From contig OY821778.1 in the NCBI GenBank assembly GCA_963682175.1, forward strand, positions 47,282,598 to 47,346,597: a DNA stretch of 64,000 bases. Reading direction: 5' to 3'. A program made the translations under genes and the position numbers. The stretch comes from Triglochin maritima (Eukaryota > Streptophyta > Magnoliopsida > Alismatales > Juncaginaceae). The notes below the pieces were generated by a model, which saw only the letters and a list, made by a program, of their open reading frames with translations, searched no databases and had not been told where the DNA came from. This document shows positions 12,908 to 23,497 of this stretch, in pieces (positions within the stretch are counted from its first letter, which is position 1; every line of letters begins with the position of its first letter).

Positions 12908-13191
12908 GGGTGTGTTTGGTTCACACAACGTGCGTCGGCGTCTAGGTGAGACACATGGTTTTGGGCAGGAATTTGGTTGGTACGTCTGGTAGTATTTGGG
13001 GTGAACTTGAAATTTCAAAGTAGCTGTAAGCAGTCTTCTTCTTCCGGTCGCACATTTTGTGAACAAAATACAGACGTACAACCCAGACGTTGACGTGTAT
13101 TAAAACTGTTTGGATGTCATTTTTCACATCGGGAGAGAAATTACAAATATCCCAGACGCAGACGTTGGACATCAGAGTACCAAACAGACCC
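12908..13191. mobile_element. MITE-like element with GGGT(G/C)TGTTTGGT ends
   Basis: The left end GGGTGTGTTTGGT is matched in inverted orientation by GGGTCTGTTTGGT at the right end (12 of 13). The subterminal parts also correspond: both contain acgt-rich gtctgcgtct/gtcggcgtct segments. At 284 bp and with no coding capacity it fits a MITE, with ends resembling PIF/Harbinger-type elements. I did not find a clean target-site duplication, so the superfamily is uncertain. Confidence 0.55.
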
Positions 13192-13788
13192 TAAGTATAA
13201 GGCCCCCATCAGTAAGTACGTAGTTCAAGCTGATGCCGCTTGCTTAACTATTAACTAACCAGTAACCAACTGTTGGTCATATATAGATGTTGGTTAAAGA
13301 TTCTAACTAACACTCTCTTGCGGCAATCAACTACTACTTCGGTAGTAGGGGAATAGTTCTTTCTAACCAAAAAATACACCAACTGAGGAGGAGTTTGTTG
13401 CATTGAACTATAATATATAATGTTTATTAAAAAGGGACATGCTGTGGAATTAGAGAAAAATGTTGAGGAGATGGATGAGTTTCAAATGTGCATGCATGAA
13501 TCTCCTAAGTTTTGATTCTCATTCATGGATCAAAAGTAGATAATGGTGTTAAGTTCAAATCCATTGGTGGGGTGAAGATAAAAGAAACTTGGTTGGACTG
13601 ATGAAGTGCAAGAGCGAATTGATAGAGAGAGAAAAACTGATTTTCATTTGTTATTTGGCGTCTAGTTTAGTTTGAACTAATAATGAAGTATTTTGCTATG
13701 CAACTTTAGGTGTGGCTTCGAATTATGTTTTAGTTGTAGCACACTTGATGACATTTCTTACACTTTTGGTAAAAAAGTTATGGTTTTT

Positions 13789-13824
<36 letters not shown>
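13789..13824. repeat. (GACA)n microsatellite
   Basis: About nine GACA units with one GACAAACA interruption, in intergenic DNA between the two GRAS genes. Confidence 0.9.
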
Positions 13825-14869
13825 AATCATCGCTTTCTCCGTTTATCTCCAATATTATATACATCTATTTCATCACGCCGAGAAATGACAATCCCAATTT
13901 TGTCGAAAACACTCAAACAGGTATTCTATTATAGCCCAGAGTTTTGCTCTTCCTGACATCCACCAAGATCGATGTGTTCAATGTTAGTTTCAAATGCACA
14001 ATGGCAAAATAAAAGGTGTAATATATATGCATCATACTTCGTATATAGATGGTTTCTAATTAATGGTATATTTATATCATTCAGTCTTCATAAAGCTCTT
14101 TAAAGAAGCATATTACAATTATTATTTATTAATCTTCCCATGTCTTTCCGAAGTTTGATAAGTTTTCGACATCCAAATGGTAACAACGTTGTACAAACTA
14201 CCCACTGATTTCGGCAATTAATTTCTTGATATCAGAATAATGTGACAAGGGTGTTAGTTAGTACTATGAACGATGAGAGTATTGAATTTTGTTGACACAA
14301 ATTTATAATTGTTAATTACTTGGTATTTTACATTCTAAATCGAAAATCTAAACACTGCTCCTCACCCGACTTCTAAGCTTGATCTAAGATTCTATGCATG
14401 TTGAAAATGAAAGTATCACATTCGCTAACAAGGAAAATGATTTATGAACGCAGCGCGTCACGGACGCGCTCTACGTGGACATCCATGTCAGCCCTTACGT
14501 GGTCAATGCATGAATGTTTTTTTGTTTTTTCTTCCTGATGTCCACTCAAATCACATTAAATGTGTTTCAACTCAGCACGTTCTCTCTCTCCAACCAAATA
14601 CAAATATGATGACACTCTTTCTTTCTTCTTCATTCTTTCTCTCCAGAATAAATCACCATTTCGAGCAAGATATTAGGTCGAAGAAGCGTCTGATGCCGAC
14701 TCCCAGGATTCTTCACAGCGTAAGCAGCGTGAATGGGACGGTGCGAAGACTTCCCGATGTTCTTGTCAGCGTTAGCATCGTGAATGTGACGATCAGGTGG
14801 TGAAAACTTCGCACCACAACATCTTTGCTGCATTGTTGGGGTAAAATATACAGTGGGAGGTTTGTTGAG

Positions 14870-14965
14870 TTTGTGCGGGGGTGGCAGGGGGCGGCAGCCC
14901 CTGCGGGGGACGTGAGTCCCCCCCGCAAAGCGAGCGGACAGAGGGAGCGCGCTTTGCGGACGTTT
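14870..14965. other. GC-rich block inside the non-autonomous MULE
   Basis: About 95 bp of strongly G- and C-rich sequence with local palindromes (GGGGCGGCAGCCCC-like and ACGTGAGTCCCCC) in otherwise AT-rich DNA. It could form strong hairpins. Its origin is unknown. Confidence 0.6.
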
Positions 14966-15029
14966 TTTTGTTTTGACATCATATTATTGCATTCTATATA
15001 TTGATTCGTTTATTCCGACAATAATGAAG

Positions 15030-15810
15030 CCATATATTATTCCGGACTGCAAATACACTTATTCCGGACTGTAAATACACTTATTCCGATTCCGGACAGC
15101 AAATACACTTATTCCGGACAGCAAATCCACTTATTCCGGACAAACTTTATGTTCCGTTTCTAGACACACTTTATTCTTAAACCGGACAACAAATACACTT
15201 ATTCCGGACAACAAATACACTTATTCCGGACAGCAAATACACTTATTCCGGAAAAACTTTATGTTCCGTTTCTGGACAAACTTTATTCTTAAACCGGACA
15301 ACAAATACACTTATTCCGGACAGCAAATACACTTATTCCGGACAAACTTTCTGTTCCGTTTCTGGACACACTTTCTTCTTATTCTGGACAACTACACTTA
15401 TTCCGGACTGCAAATACACTTATTCCGGACAGCCAATACACTTATTCCGGACAACAAATCAACTTATTCCGGACAAACTTTATGTTCCGTTTCTGGACAC
15501 ACTTTATTCTTAAACCGGACAACAAATACACTTATTCCGGACAACAAATACACTTATTCCGGACAAACTTTCTGTTCCGTTTCTGGACACACTTTATTGT
15601 TATTCTGGACGACTACACTTATTCCGGACTGCAAATACACTTATTCCGGACAACAAATACACTTATTCCGGACAACAAATCAACTTATTCCGGACAAACT
15701 TTATGTTCTGTTTCTGGACACACTTTATTCTTAAACCGGACAACAAATACACTTATTCTGGACAACAAATACACTTATTCCGGACTGCAAATACACTTAT
15801 TCCGGACAGA
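15030..15810. repeat. 22-bp minisatellite with 221-bp higher-order period
   Basis: The basic unit is about AAATACACTTATTCCGGACA plus two bases, repeated about 25 times with small variation. Every few units it is interrupted by a block reading ACTTT(A/C)TGTTCCGTTTCTGG and TTCTTAAACCGGAC. The ATGTTCCG landmark falls at 15149, 15261, 15482 and 15703, giving a higher-order period of 221 bp after an initial half-length unit of 112 bp. Long open frames here are only repeat translations (…YTYSGQQIHLFRT…) and I do not treat them as genes. Confidence 0.9.
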
Positions 15811-16151
15811 CACATAACGTAAACAGGACAAACACATAATGTAAACTGCACATACACATAAAGTAAGCTAGACAAATTAAGTTGATCCAACGTAAAACTT
15901 AAAAACAAATATTTTATTATGATAAGTGTGGGTTCTGCACGAATAATAAGACTGCACGATGTCCTAGGGTCTGCACACTGTCTTATCTGTGTATTGGGAA
16001 ATGAATCGTCCAACTTAAAGAACCGTCGTTTTTTAAAAAGACCAAAACGCGCGAAGAGAAATTTCGCTGACTGGACGCTGACTCAAAGAAAAATATCTGA
16101 GCTGTACAGATCCACGTAAGGCGCGTCCGTGACGCACGCGTCCGTCTATCA

Positions 16152-17616
16152 CGCTAACAAACCCCATCTCTTCTCTCAATTTTTTTTCATATTCGATATA
16201 TATAAATCATATAAATCTTAGATCAAGACTCACCATTTAAATTTTCAATTTAATAAATATCATGTTATTAACAATAATAAATTTGTACCGACAAAACTTT
16301 AACGACAACGAACCTCTCGTCAATATATAATATTTAATTAACACTGTAGGTGAAAATCTATTGATTCAAAGATTCACAAAGGTCAACGAGTAAGAAAGAT
16401 AAGAGTTAAAAAAAACCTAATCGAAATGAAACGTGGGCTTCAACAAAGCGTAGATCCCAAAGTTGAAATCTACACCAAAAAGGACTTAAAGAACTTAATT
16501 TCACCACTTTCATCATGTTTGTAACTTTGTATTTGTATTTAAGTACAGGTTGTAGAAGAGAAGACGTTGTACACCCATTCCACTACTTCAACCAACCTCT
16601 GCAGATCACATTTCCACGGTTTCTAGGATTTCCCCAAGGCTTGGTTGGTTCTCTCAATTGGGTTTCCATCTGATTCATGTGGGATGTCCTCAAAGTTGGT
16701 ATGTGACTTTCTCCTGCACACCTTTATTTGTCAAACCTGGTTTCTTTTAGTTCTTGTTTTGCTTGTAACTATTAACAATCCAATAATACTTGATTTTCAT
16801 CAAAAATAATGAGTCTGGGTGTGGTAGATTAATTGATTCCTAAATCCTAGTAGTTCTTGTTATAAACTTGTGATCTTTGAAGTTTGAACTATAAGTTCTC
16901 GTAATGTCCCATAAGAATCTGATTTTGACCATCTTAACAAGTGTGGGTATGATAGCTCTGTGATCTACAGATGTTTGACTTTGCCACTTCTTTCATGCAA
17001 TCCAGCTCAAGCAAAATCCAAACTTGACTACTTAGTGGCGATTTTTGTGAACATCTACAGATGTTTTTGGTTTGAAGTTGTGATTTTGGATTTCGTTTCT
17101 TGACGCATAAATTTCCCTTTTTCTCCCTTGAATTATATAGTTGGAAAACCCCTGAAACTTGAAAAGACTCCACTTTGACCCTCCAATTAAACCGTAAAAG
17201 TCAGTCGATGTGTTATATATTAACTCGACAAAAGGTAGTTGTTTACAGGTATTTAAGCAGGTTTGGAAGTTGTACCTTTCATTTTATTTCCTATGCTTGA
17301 AGATGAACTGAAATCCTATAAAACTTTCTGATTTTTCTGTGAGCAAAGTGGTGGGAAGCTATAATATATATGATCTCTAGTGATTATGAAGAACCAGACA
17401 TCTCTAAAGTTGTTTTTTATTTATTTATTGTTACGTCTTACAATTAGAATCAGCCCCAGTTCTGTTATAATCTCATATTCTTGAAAGATCTGACAAGTTC
17501 AGACCAATAACCCTTGCAACAAATCTTAGCTTGGCAGGTCTCTGATTCGGGCAACAAGTTATTTTGAAACAACTAGAAAGTCTGAGTTTGTCTGAGCACA
17601 AGCTCGGGCGGTATCA
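16152..17616. other. Spacer and leader of GRAS gene 2
   Basis: AT-rich DNA to about 16550. From about 16560 to 16700 lies a leader resembling that of GRAS gene 1 (tctaggatttcccc, ctctcaattgggt, catctgattc), followed by a gtatgt donor. The acceptor cttggcag near 17537 then leads into the coding exon. The leader intron is about 840 bp. No other gene is seen. Confidence 0.5.
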
Positions 17617-20127
17617 ATGTTTACTGGCCTTCGGCGTGTTTGGCATGGACTGAATTGCGTGTATCCTCTTGGAAATCCGAAGGCAAACTTTAATATGAAT
17701 CCAGACTATGGCAACACTCCTCCGTCGGCCGGTAGTGGTGGGGACGGTAGTCCTGAATCAGCAGAGGGTCAACCGGACATGGTCCTTGACTACATAAACA
17801 AGATGCTCATGGAAGAAGAGGAGTTTAACAACATAATGTATAATAATCATCTTGATGACGCTCTTCAAGCTGCAGAGAAATCCTTTTCAGATGTCATCGC
17901 TGAGGCAAACTCATCTTCCCCAATTCAGCCTCCAGTCTATGGCGAGAGCAGCGGAGATGCCTATTTCAGCAATTCTAATTACACGAATGACGAAATTGAA
18001 TTCGTAGATGCTCTTTTGTTTGCAGATGGTGACCAAGCGATGGATTCTGTCAGTTACTTGTCCCAACCGATTCCCAGTCCGTTGTTAAGTAACCAAGTGA
18101 CTACTGGTTCATTGAGCGATGGTTACTCGTCCCAACTGATTTCCGGTCCGTTAAGCAACCAACTGACTACCGCTCCATGTAGTGATGGTTACTCGTCCCA
18201 ACTGATTCCCGGTCCGTTGAGCAATGGTCAGTCATCCCAACCGATTCCATTGAGCAACAATTACTCTTCCCAACTTACTCCCGATCCATTGAGCAACAGT
18301 CAACTGATTCGCAGTCCATTGAGCAACAGTCAACTGATTCCTGGTCCTTTGGGCAACAGTTACTCATCCCAAGCGATTCCCAGTTCGTTGAGCAACGGTT
18401 ACTCGTCCCAACCGATTCCTGGTCCATTGGATAATGGATCTAGTGATATGCAGTTTGTTGGCAATTTGTTTTACGACAGTCTACCCGTCTGGCAATTTAA
18501 CAAAGGGGTGGAGGAAGGAAGCAAGTTCCTCCCCAATACCCGCAATTTGTTCAAGAATATCGAGGCCAACGGAAACGGTTTCACTCCTAATCTCAGAGGA
18601 GATATTGATGTGAGGAGGAAGCACAAGTCAGCAGCAACTGTTGTACTACCAGATAAGAAGAGTCAGACAGCACATTTCACTGCTCAGGAGTTGATGGGTC
18701 GGAAGCACACGCAGTTGGTGGATCCAACGTCGTCGGATGACGAGATCCAACGTCGTCGGTACAAACAATCGGGTGATAATTTCTGCCCAGCTTTGGCCCG
18801 TTTGGAGGATTTTGATTTTGACTCGGTACTTTTGTGTGATGGCATGGATGACAGTCAGAGCACTCTGAAGCTCAAGGAAAGCATGCAGAATGAGCTCAAA
18901 AGCATGAACCTCAATGGTAAAGAGTCTTCATCTTCAAACGGGAGGAAGAGTAAAGGCAAGAAGAGGCAACCAAAAAAGGAAGTGTTCGACCTGCGAAACG
19001 TGCTGATTCAGTGTGCCCAATCAGTGGCTGCGGACGACACCTCTACCGCAAACCAACTGATGAAGAAAATTAAGCAGCATTCATCCCCTGTCGGCGACGG
19101 CTCGCAACGCCTGGCTCACTACTTTGCTGATGCCCTTGAGGCCCGACTGTCTGGAAAAGGAAACCAGACCTACCATTCTCTACAGGTGATGCGGGTGACG
19201 GCCGCGGAGTTTCTGATGGCGTACAGAATGTATATGGCTACCTGTCCTTTCGAGAAGGTCTCACATTTTTTCACCAATGAAACCATTTTGAAGGTTGTTG
19301 GGAATGCAAACAACATTCACATTGTGGAGTTCGGTATCGGTTTTGGCTTCCAGTGGCCGAACTTCATGGAGAAATTGAGTAGGCGAGACGGTAAGCTTCC
19401 GAAGCTGCGAATTACCGCCATCGATGTGCCTCAGGCCGGTCACCGTCCAGCTGAAAGGGTTGAACAGACGGGGCGTCAGTTGGCAGACTACGCCCACACC
19501 TTTGGAATTCCTTTCAAGTACAACTCTTTCTCGTGCGACTGGGAGACAATACGGGCAGAGGATCTTGCAATAAAAAGTGATGAATTGATCGTCGTTAGCT
19601 GCCTTCATGGGCTGGAGAGCGTTGCGGATGAGAGTGTTATCATTGATAGCCCCAGAGATGCCGTTCTGAACAACATAAGGGAGATGAATCCGGCTGTTTT
19701 CGTTCACCGTATCACAAACAGTTCGTATGGTGCTCCGGTTTTCGTCAATCGATTCCGGGAGGCTTTCTTCCACTTCTCGGCAGTATTCGATATGATCGAC
19801 GCCACCATGCCTCGCAGTAGTCCCGAGAGGGCATGCATCGAAATGGAGGTGCATGGTCGTGAAATTATGAACGTTATCGCGTGCGAGGATAAGGAAAGGG
19901 TGCATAGGCCGGAGGCGTACAAGCAATGCAAAATGAGGATTGGAAGGGCCGGGTTTAGCCAGCTTCCGTTGGACACGGGGATCATGAGAAATGCAAAGGA
20001 GAAATTCAGGTCTGCCTACAACAAAGAATTCCTCATAGACAACGACTTGAATTGGCTTCTTCAGGGATGGAAAGGCCGCACTCTCTACGCCATCTCTACA
20101 TGGAAACTGCCGAATGCGGAGAAATGA
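17617..20127 (+). CDS. GRAS transcription regulator, SCL14/SCL9-like (LISCL clade), gene 2
   Basis: Tandem paralogue of the gene at 10294-12573 and, by family, a nuclear transcriptional coregulator. The 836-residue frame is uninterrupted; the start used is the first ATG (MFTGLRR), though MNPDYGNT 26 codons on is a possible alternative. It shares the motif MVLDYINKMLMEEEE, LQAAEKSFSDVI and the LPVWQFNKGVEEGSKFLP block. A basic linker (GRKSKGKKRQPKKE) precedes the GRAS domain at about residues 455-833: LRNVLIQCAQS, HIVEFGIGFGFQWP, and the C-terminal WLLQGWKGRTLYAISTW. Unlike gene 1 it has an inserted low-complexity region at about residues 145-275, made of repeated units of the type (D/N)GYSSQLIPGPLSN. 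A long antisense frame at 19261-20157 is a codon shadow. No introns occur within the coding region. Confidence 0.93.
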   Translation: MFTGLRRVWHGLNCVYPLGNPKANFNMNPDYGNTPPSAGSGGDGSPESAEGQPDMVLDYINKMLMEEEEFNNIMYNNHLDDALQAAEKSFSDVIAEANSSSPIQPPVYGESSGDAYFSNSNYTNDEIEFVDALLFADGDQAMDSVSYLSQPIPSPLLSNQVTTGSLSDGYSSQLISGPLSNQLTTAPCSDGYSSQLIPGPLSNGQSSQPIPLSNNYSSQLTPDPLSNSQLIRSPLSNSQLIPGPLGNSYSSQAIPSSLSNGYSSQPIPGPLDNGSSDMQFVGNLFYDSLPVWQFNKGVEEGSKFLPNTRNLFKNIEANGNGFTPNLRGDIDVRRKHKSAATVVLPDKKSQTAHFTAQELMGRKHTQLVDPTSSDDEIQRRRYKQSGDNFCPALARLEDFDFDSVLLCDGMDDSQSTLKLKESMQNELKSMNLNGKESSSSNGRKSKGKKRQPKKEVFDLRNVLIQCAQSVAADDTSTANQLMKKIKQHSSPVGDGSQRLAHYFADALEARLSGKGNQTYHSLQVMRVTAAEFLMAYRMYMATCPFEKVSHFFTNETILKVVGNANNIHIVEFGIGFGFQWPNFMEKLSRRDGKLPKLRITAIDVPQAGHRPAERVEQTGRQLADYAHTFGIPFKYNSFSCDWETIRAEDLAIKSDELIVVSCLHGLESVADESVIIDSPRDAVLNNIREMNPAVFVHRITNSSYGAPVFVNRFREAFFHFSAVFDMIDATMPRSSPERACIEMEVHGREIMNVIACEDKERVHRPEAYKQCKMRIGRAGFSQLPLDTGIMRNAKEKFRSAYNKEFLIDNDLNWLLQGWKGRTLYAISTWKLPNAEK

Positions 20128-20717
20128 AGCTTCTAAAGTAGAAAGGAAAAAAAACACTTTGGTGTCTCAATTGAAGCTTCTTTTGTTCGTTTTGTATCTC
20201 TTGTAGTTGTTAGGCTACTATATATATGGTGTTGTGATTTGGTAAGATCAAACCATATTGATCTGCATTTCTGTTATCTGTATATCTTTGTTATGCATAA
20301 TTTTTTCACCAATAGCCTTTTAGTGTTGTTCTTTGTTGTTGGGATTATATTTCAGATGCAGTTGTGAACTGCATGCCATGTCATGTCATAGCTCGGTGTG
20401 AATGTCCAAAGAAAATTGCTGACTAAAGAAAGAAAGTTTATTCACTGTCAAGTTTTGAACTTATGGCAATTTTGAATCTGTACAAGTTTAATTTTTTACT
20501 AGCCATGTTCAGTTCACAAAAGCAACTTTCAGATTATGAAAAAGGGTATTATAAAAGTACATCTTAATATATAACATATCTTATTGTCTTTGTAGTGTCT
20601 CTCTCCGTACAACGATCAGCTGATGCAACATCTTGAAAAAAAATCATAGAATGCATTGCATCTCTCTCCCTTGATCTCTGCTCAAACAAAAAAGTCAACT
20701 CAACTTCTTAGATTTTG
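20128..20717. other. 3' flank of GRAS gene 2
   Basis: AT-rich downstream sequence, probably including the 3' UTR (about 20128-20330). I see no gene or element. Confidence 0.5.
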
Positions 20718-21046
20718 TATAAACTAATGAAATCTTAGATCTACAGAAGTGGCCCCCTTCCTCACATCCTAAGTTTCTAACACATCAATATAATATGGGG
20801 GCATTTAGCTTTCAAAAAATAAGATAATATGGAGTTATTTGGGTATATACTATATACTCTTCGATGATCCTGCTTTGATGTTATCATCCTCTTAATTATG
20901 TTTATTTAGGAACAATAAGTATAGTTAAATTCATCTTTTAGATGTAAACAACCTAAAATTGTGTTAAGGTGCTATTGTAGGACAAGTTGTAGAAGGTATT
21001 GCGAGACAACGTACCAAAAGCATAATGTAAAATACAAGGTACTTTG

Positions 21047-21319
21047 TGGATTGTTCTCAACATTAGCTTTCTGATCAATTAAATCAATTTATGAGCAAGG
21101 GATCATTTATCAATTGAATGTATTGGTTACAAAAAGTCAAGAAAAAACGTATGACATCAAACATGTTTTGGTTTTTATGGAAATTTTAACAATTTATGGA
21201 TTGTTCTCAACATTAGCTTTCTGATCAATTAAATCAATTTAGCAGCAAGGGATCATTTATCAATTGAATGTATTGGTTACAAAAAGTCAAGAAAAAACGT
21301 ATGACATCAAACATGTTTT
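21047..21319. repeat. Local tandem duplication, 150-bp spacing
   Basis: About 123 bp starting near ttgttctcaacattagc (21051) recurs at 21201 with almost no change, a spacing of exactly 150 bp. Only the first copy has tttatgag where the second has tttagcag. It is a recent duplication inside the left direct repeat; the right direct repeat has no equivalent second copy. Confidence 0.85.
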
Positions 21320-21818
21320 CAGTTTTAACATGTTTAAGCAAGTAGACGTCATCTAAGACGTCAAGTTAGTTTAAGAAGTAAATTTTGTAGTCTCTAGAGC
21401 TTGACCATCTTTGGGTTCTCTTAGGAGCTGATTTTCATGAACGTGTGGACTTATTATTGATGAATTGCAACATGTGTATACATATTCATGACCAATAAAT
21501 CGTAAATCAGATACCTTTGCACTTGCATGGAAGCTACAAGAAAGACAAAGAAATCTCTAACTTGGTCTCTAATTAAAAATTCCAAGGTTTTTAGAAAGAA
21601 GAATTAAATGGAACTCCAATTCTTAACAAGAGATTGCCTTGAACAATATGTCACAAAGTTCTGAAAAACGGCCAAAATGTAAAGGAACTTGAACTTGATG
21701 TACCCACATTTGTTTGTTGCAATTAAGGTGTAAATTGGGGAGAGATACAAGACTTCTATTCTTATTGTGTTCTTGCAGGCAGCATTCTGTTATAACTTAA
21801 TAACTGCCAAAAAGAGAG

Positions 21819-21912
21819 TTATGGAGGCATCAAGTAACCGAACTCGGATTTGTAAGGTAAGACATTCAACTATTCCTTTGGTTCCTAAGTCCGAATCTCC
21901 AATCAAGGATTA
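21819..21912 (-). pseudogene. DUF547 gene fragment (last ~30 codons, frameshifted)
   Basis: Read on the minus strand, this matches the C-terminal end of the DUF547 gene at 29344-29440: GDS(D/G)LGTKG(I/L)VE is followed by a one-base insertion, then the same ending with (F)GYLMPP-stop against FRYLLPP-stop. Nothing upstream of it (toward 22 kb) continues the gene. It is the broken tip of a duplicated DUF547 copy and is not expected to make protein. Confidence 0.8.
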
Positions 21913-22656
21913 TAAATGCAAATTGTAAATCGTGTTTGATTTCAAATATATATATATATAAATCTATCTAGTCTAGTGGTGGTACTGTAAAGTTGTTAGT
22001 GTTTTACAGAACAAACACCTGAGGCTCCAATTCTGCTGCAGTACTGTAAGTTTCCAGTCTTTCATGTATGCAGTGGCAGTGGCACTTTGGGATGTCAAGT
22101 GTGTATCGCTTCATTGTAGCATTGACTATATGAATTTAAAGGTCCTATAGAAAGGGAATTAAATTAATGACTGCAACACACTGAGATGATGAGAGCGTGC
22201 AAATGATGAAAAGTGAAAAAGGATAAAAGTGTTATAGCTAGATCGAGCTCTTAGTTAGTTAATGTTAATGTTAAATGTTCTCTCTTTTCGTTGTCACACT
22301 TGTGTTTCCTCAATCTTAATTAATTGCAGGGATGTGACGGCATTGGCATTGGCTGACTGCACTCCAGTCCTTGGAATTACTCCATGCATATGCATATATG
22401 AATTGACTTCTCTCAAGGCTCTTGTTAATTAATTAGTGTGCATCTACGATGTTTAAAAGGAAACCGTCTTAAATTTTGCCTAAGATCTCTAGATTAATTG
22501 TTAGACATGATTGTCGCGCGTCTCGATCTGAACTCCATCCACACCTATAGCTCTCGATCGCCGTTACCAATGACAGCCACTTTTGGTTTTTGCTTAATTT
22601 TGTGAAAGAAATTAATTTAATGGGAGTTTGAGGGAATCTTACTCATCGATCTCATG
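21913..22656. other. Spacer upstream of the WOX gene
   Basis: AT-rich DNA, presumably the WOX promoter and leader. The dyad-rich stretch catgcatatgcatatatg at 22384-22401 is noted but not interpretable. No gene is seen. Confidence 0.4.
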
Positions 22657-22678
22657 ATATATATATATATATATATAT
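22657..22678. repeat. (AT)11 tract ending in the WOX start codon
   Basis: A pure AT tract whose last AT is part of the ATG of the WOX coding region. Length changes here would alter the leader directly next to the start codon. Confidence 0.9.
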
Positions 22679-23046
22679 GAAGAATAGGTCAGGCAGCTGG
22701 TCTAATGCGTGGTTTGAAGGTGTTAATTATTTGCATGCAGCAACTCATGTTCATCATCATCAACAACAACAGGTTGTGGGAACGCGTTGGAATCCAACAC
22801 AAGAACAGATTGAGATGTTAGAAGGTCTGTATGCAAGCGGAGTTCGAACCCCCAATGCTGAGGAAATACAACACATTACATCGAACCTCCGCCAATACGG
22901 TAGAATTGAAGGAAAGAATGTGTTCTATTGGTTCCAAAACCACAAGGCTCGACAAAGGCAGAGGCAGAAGCGTTATTCCGCCGCCGCCCTCGCGTTAGGA
23001 CCTAAATCATCTCCTTTGCATGCCTTTTACCATGTAAGTAAGTACA

Positions 23047-23097
<51 letters not shown>

Positions 23098-23343
23098 TAT
23101 ATCTAATTAAAGATATAGTACGTACGTAAAGTAAGCAATTAATTGTCCATGCCATATTTATTTTTAAGTAAGTCGACACTGTTTAATATATGTGCATGCA
23201 TGGTGTAGGTGAAAGCAGCTGATAGAGAAGAGTATATAGATGGCCAGCACAAACGTCGGAATGCGGAGATTAACCAAATCAACAAAGAGGGTGATAAAGA
23301 GAGGACGCTGGTGCTCTTTCCATTGCATCCAGAAGGGTGGTAG
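22677..23343 (+). CDS. WUSCHEL-related homeobox protein, short WUS-clade member (WOX2-like?)
   Basis: Plant-specific homeodomain transcription factor; the family controls stem-cell, embryo and organ patterning. Two exons, 22677-23033 and 23209-23343 (GT donor catgtaag, acceptor ggtgtag), give 163 residues, which is short for the family. The homeodomain spans about residues 36-100, from [17 protein letters not shown] to [20 protein letters not shown]. The third helix is the expected one and lacks the extra residue seen in WUS itself. The C-terminus carries a WUS box, TLVLFPLHP, four residues before the stop, so repressor activity is plausible. The ARQRQ ending after helix 3 is most like WOX2, but the short length is not, so the subgroup is uncertain. 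Copia-1 lies only 154 bp beyond the stop codon. The start codon directly abuts an AT microsatellite. Confidence 0.88.
23050..23091. repeat. (AT)21 microsatellite in the WOX intron
   Basis: Forty-two bases of alternating AT, 16 bp downstream of the splice donor of the only WOX intron (175 bp). It occupies about a quarter of the intron. Confidence 0.95.
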
Positions 23344-23497
23344 CTTGTTTACTTGTTGGAGTTTTCATTTTTTAAATTTCCGTTGGTTTGGACTTGATAA
23401 AAGCCTCCACAAATGAGATGTATTTCCAAACAAACATAATTAGAAAAGGGTTTTTGCTTGGGTACACTTGAGAATCAGTGATATTAGAGGTTTGTAC

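Larger units (their letters stand above)
12574..14431. other. Spacer between the two GRAS genes (left part)
   Basis: AT-rich intergenic DNA containing a short inverted-repeat element (12908-13191) and a GACA microsatellite (13789-13824). The remainder shows no supported gene. Open frames around the microsatellite are low-complexity translations. Confidence 0.5.
14432..16151. mobile_element. Non-autonomous MULE carrying a minisatellite
   Basis: The segment is bounded by a perfect 9-bp direct repeat, CGCTAACAA, at 14423-14431 and 16152-16160, the target-site length of Mutator-like elements. The ends are inverted repeats of roughly 40 bp sharing the core CGTCACGGACGCGC followed by TACGTGGA. The interior has no transposase or other recognisable protein. 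It holds a GC-rich block at 14870-14965 and a 22-bp tandem repeat at about 15030-15810. The right end (…TTACGTG, GTCCAGTCAGC when read inward) matches the right end of the Kaonashi-type MULE at 48354-55234, so it is probably a non-autonomous relative mobilised by the same transposase family. The first few bases of the two termini do not match well, so the exact left border may be off by a few bases. Confidence 0.8.
20718..21912. repeat. Diverged direct repeat, left copy (pairs with 28572-29440)
   Basis: Blocks of this segment recur in the same order and orientation at 28572-29440. Examples are the run around agatctacagaagtggccc, the block with ctcttaattatgtt(t/c)atttagg, the block with gtttaagcaagtagacgtc, and the block ending in the DUF547 C-terminus. 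The right copy is the natural 3' flank of the DUF547 gene, so this left copy is a duplicated, decayed version. It encloses a local tandem duplication and a DUF547 pseudogene scrap. Confidence 0.85.

Noticed and set aside
15261..15817. Repetitive proteins (YTYSGQQIHLFRT units) in the MULE
   Set aside because: Several overlapping frames read the same minisatellite; no start context, domain or conservation supports a real protein.
19261..20157. 298-codon open frame antisense to GRAS gene 2
   Set aside because: It lies exactly over the conserved GRAS domain, has no recognisable motif and is explained by codon composition of the sense gene.
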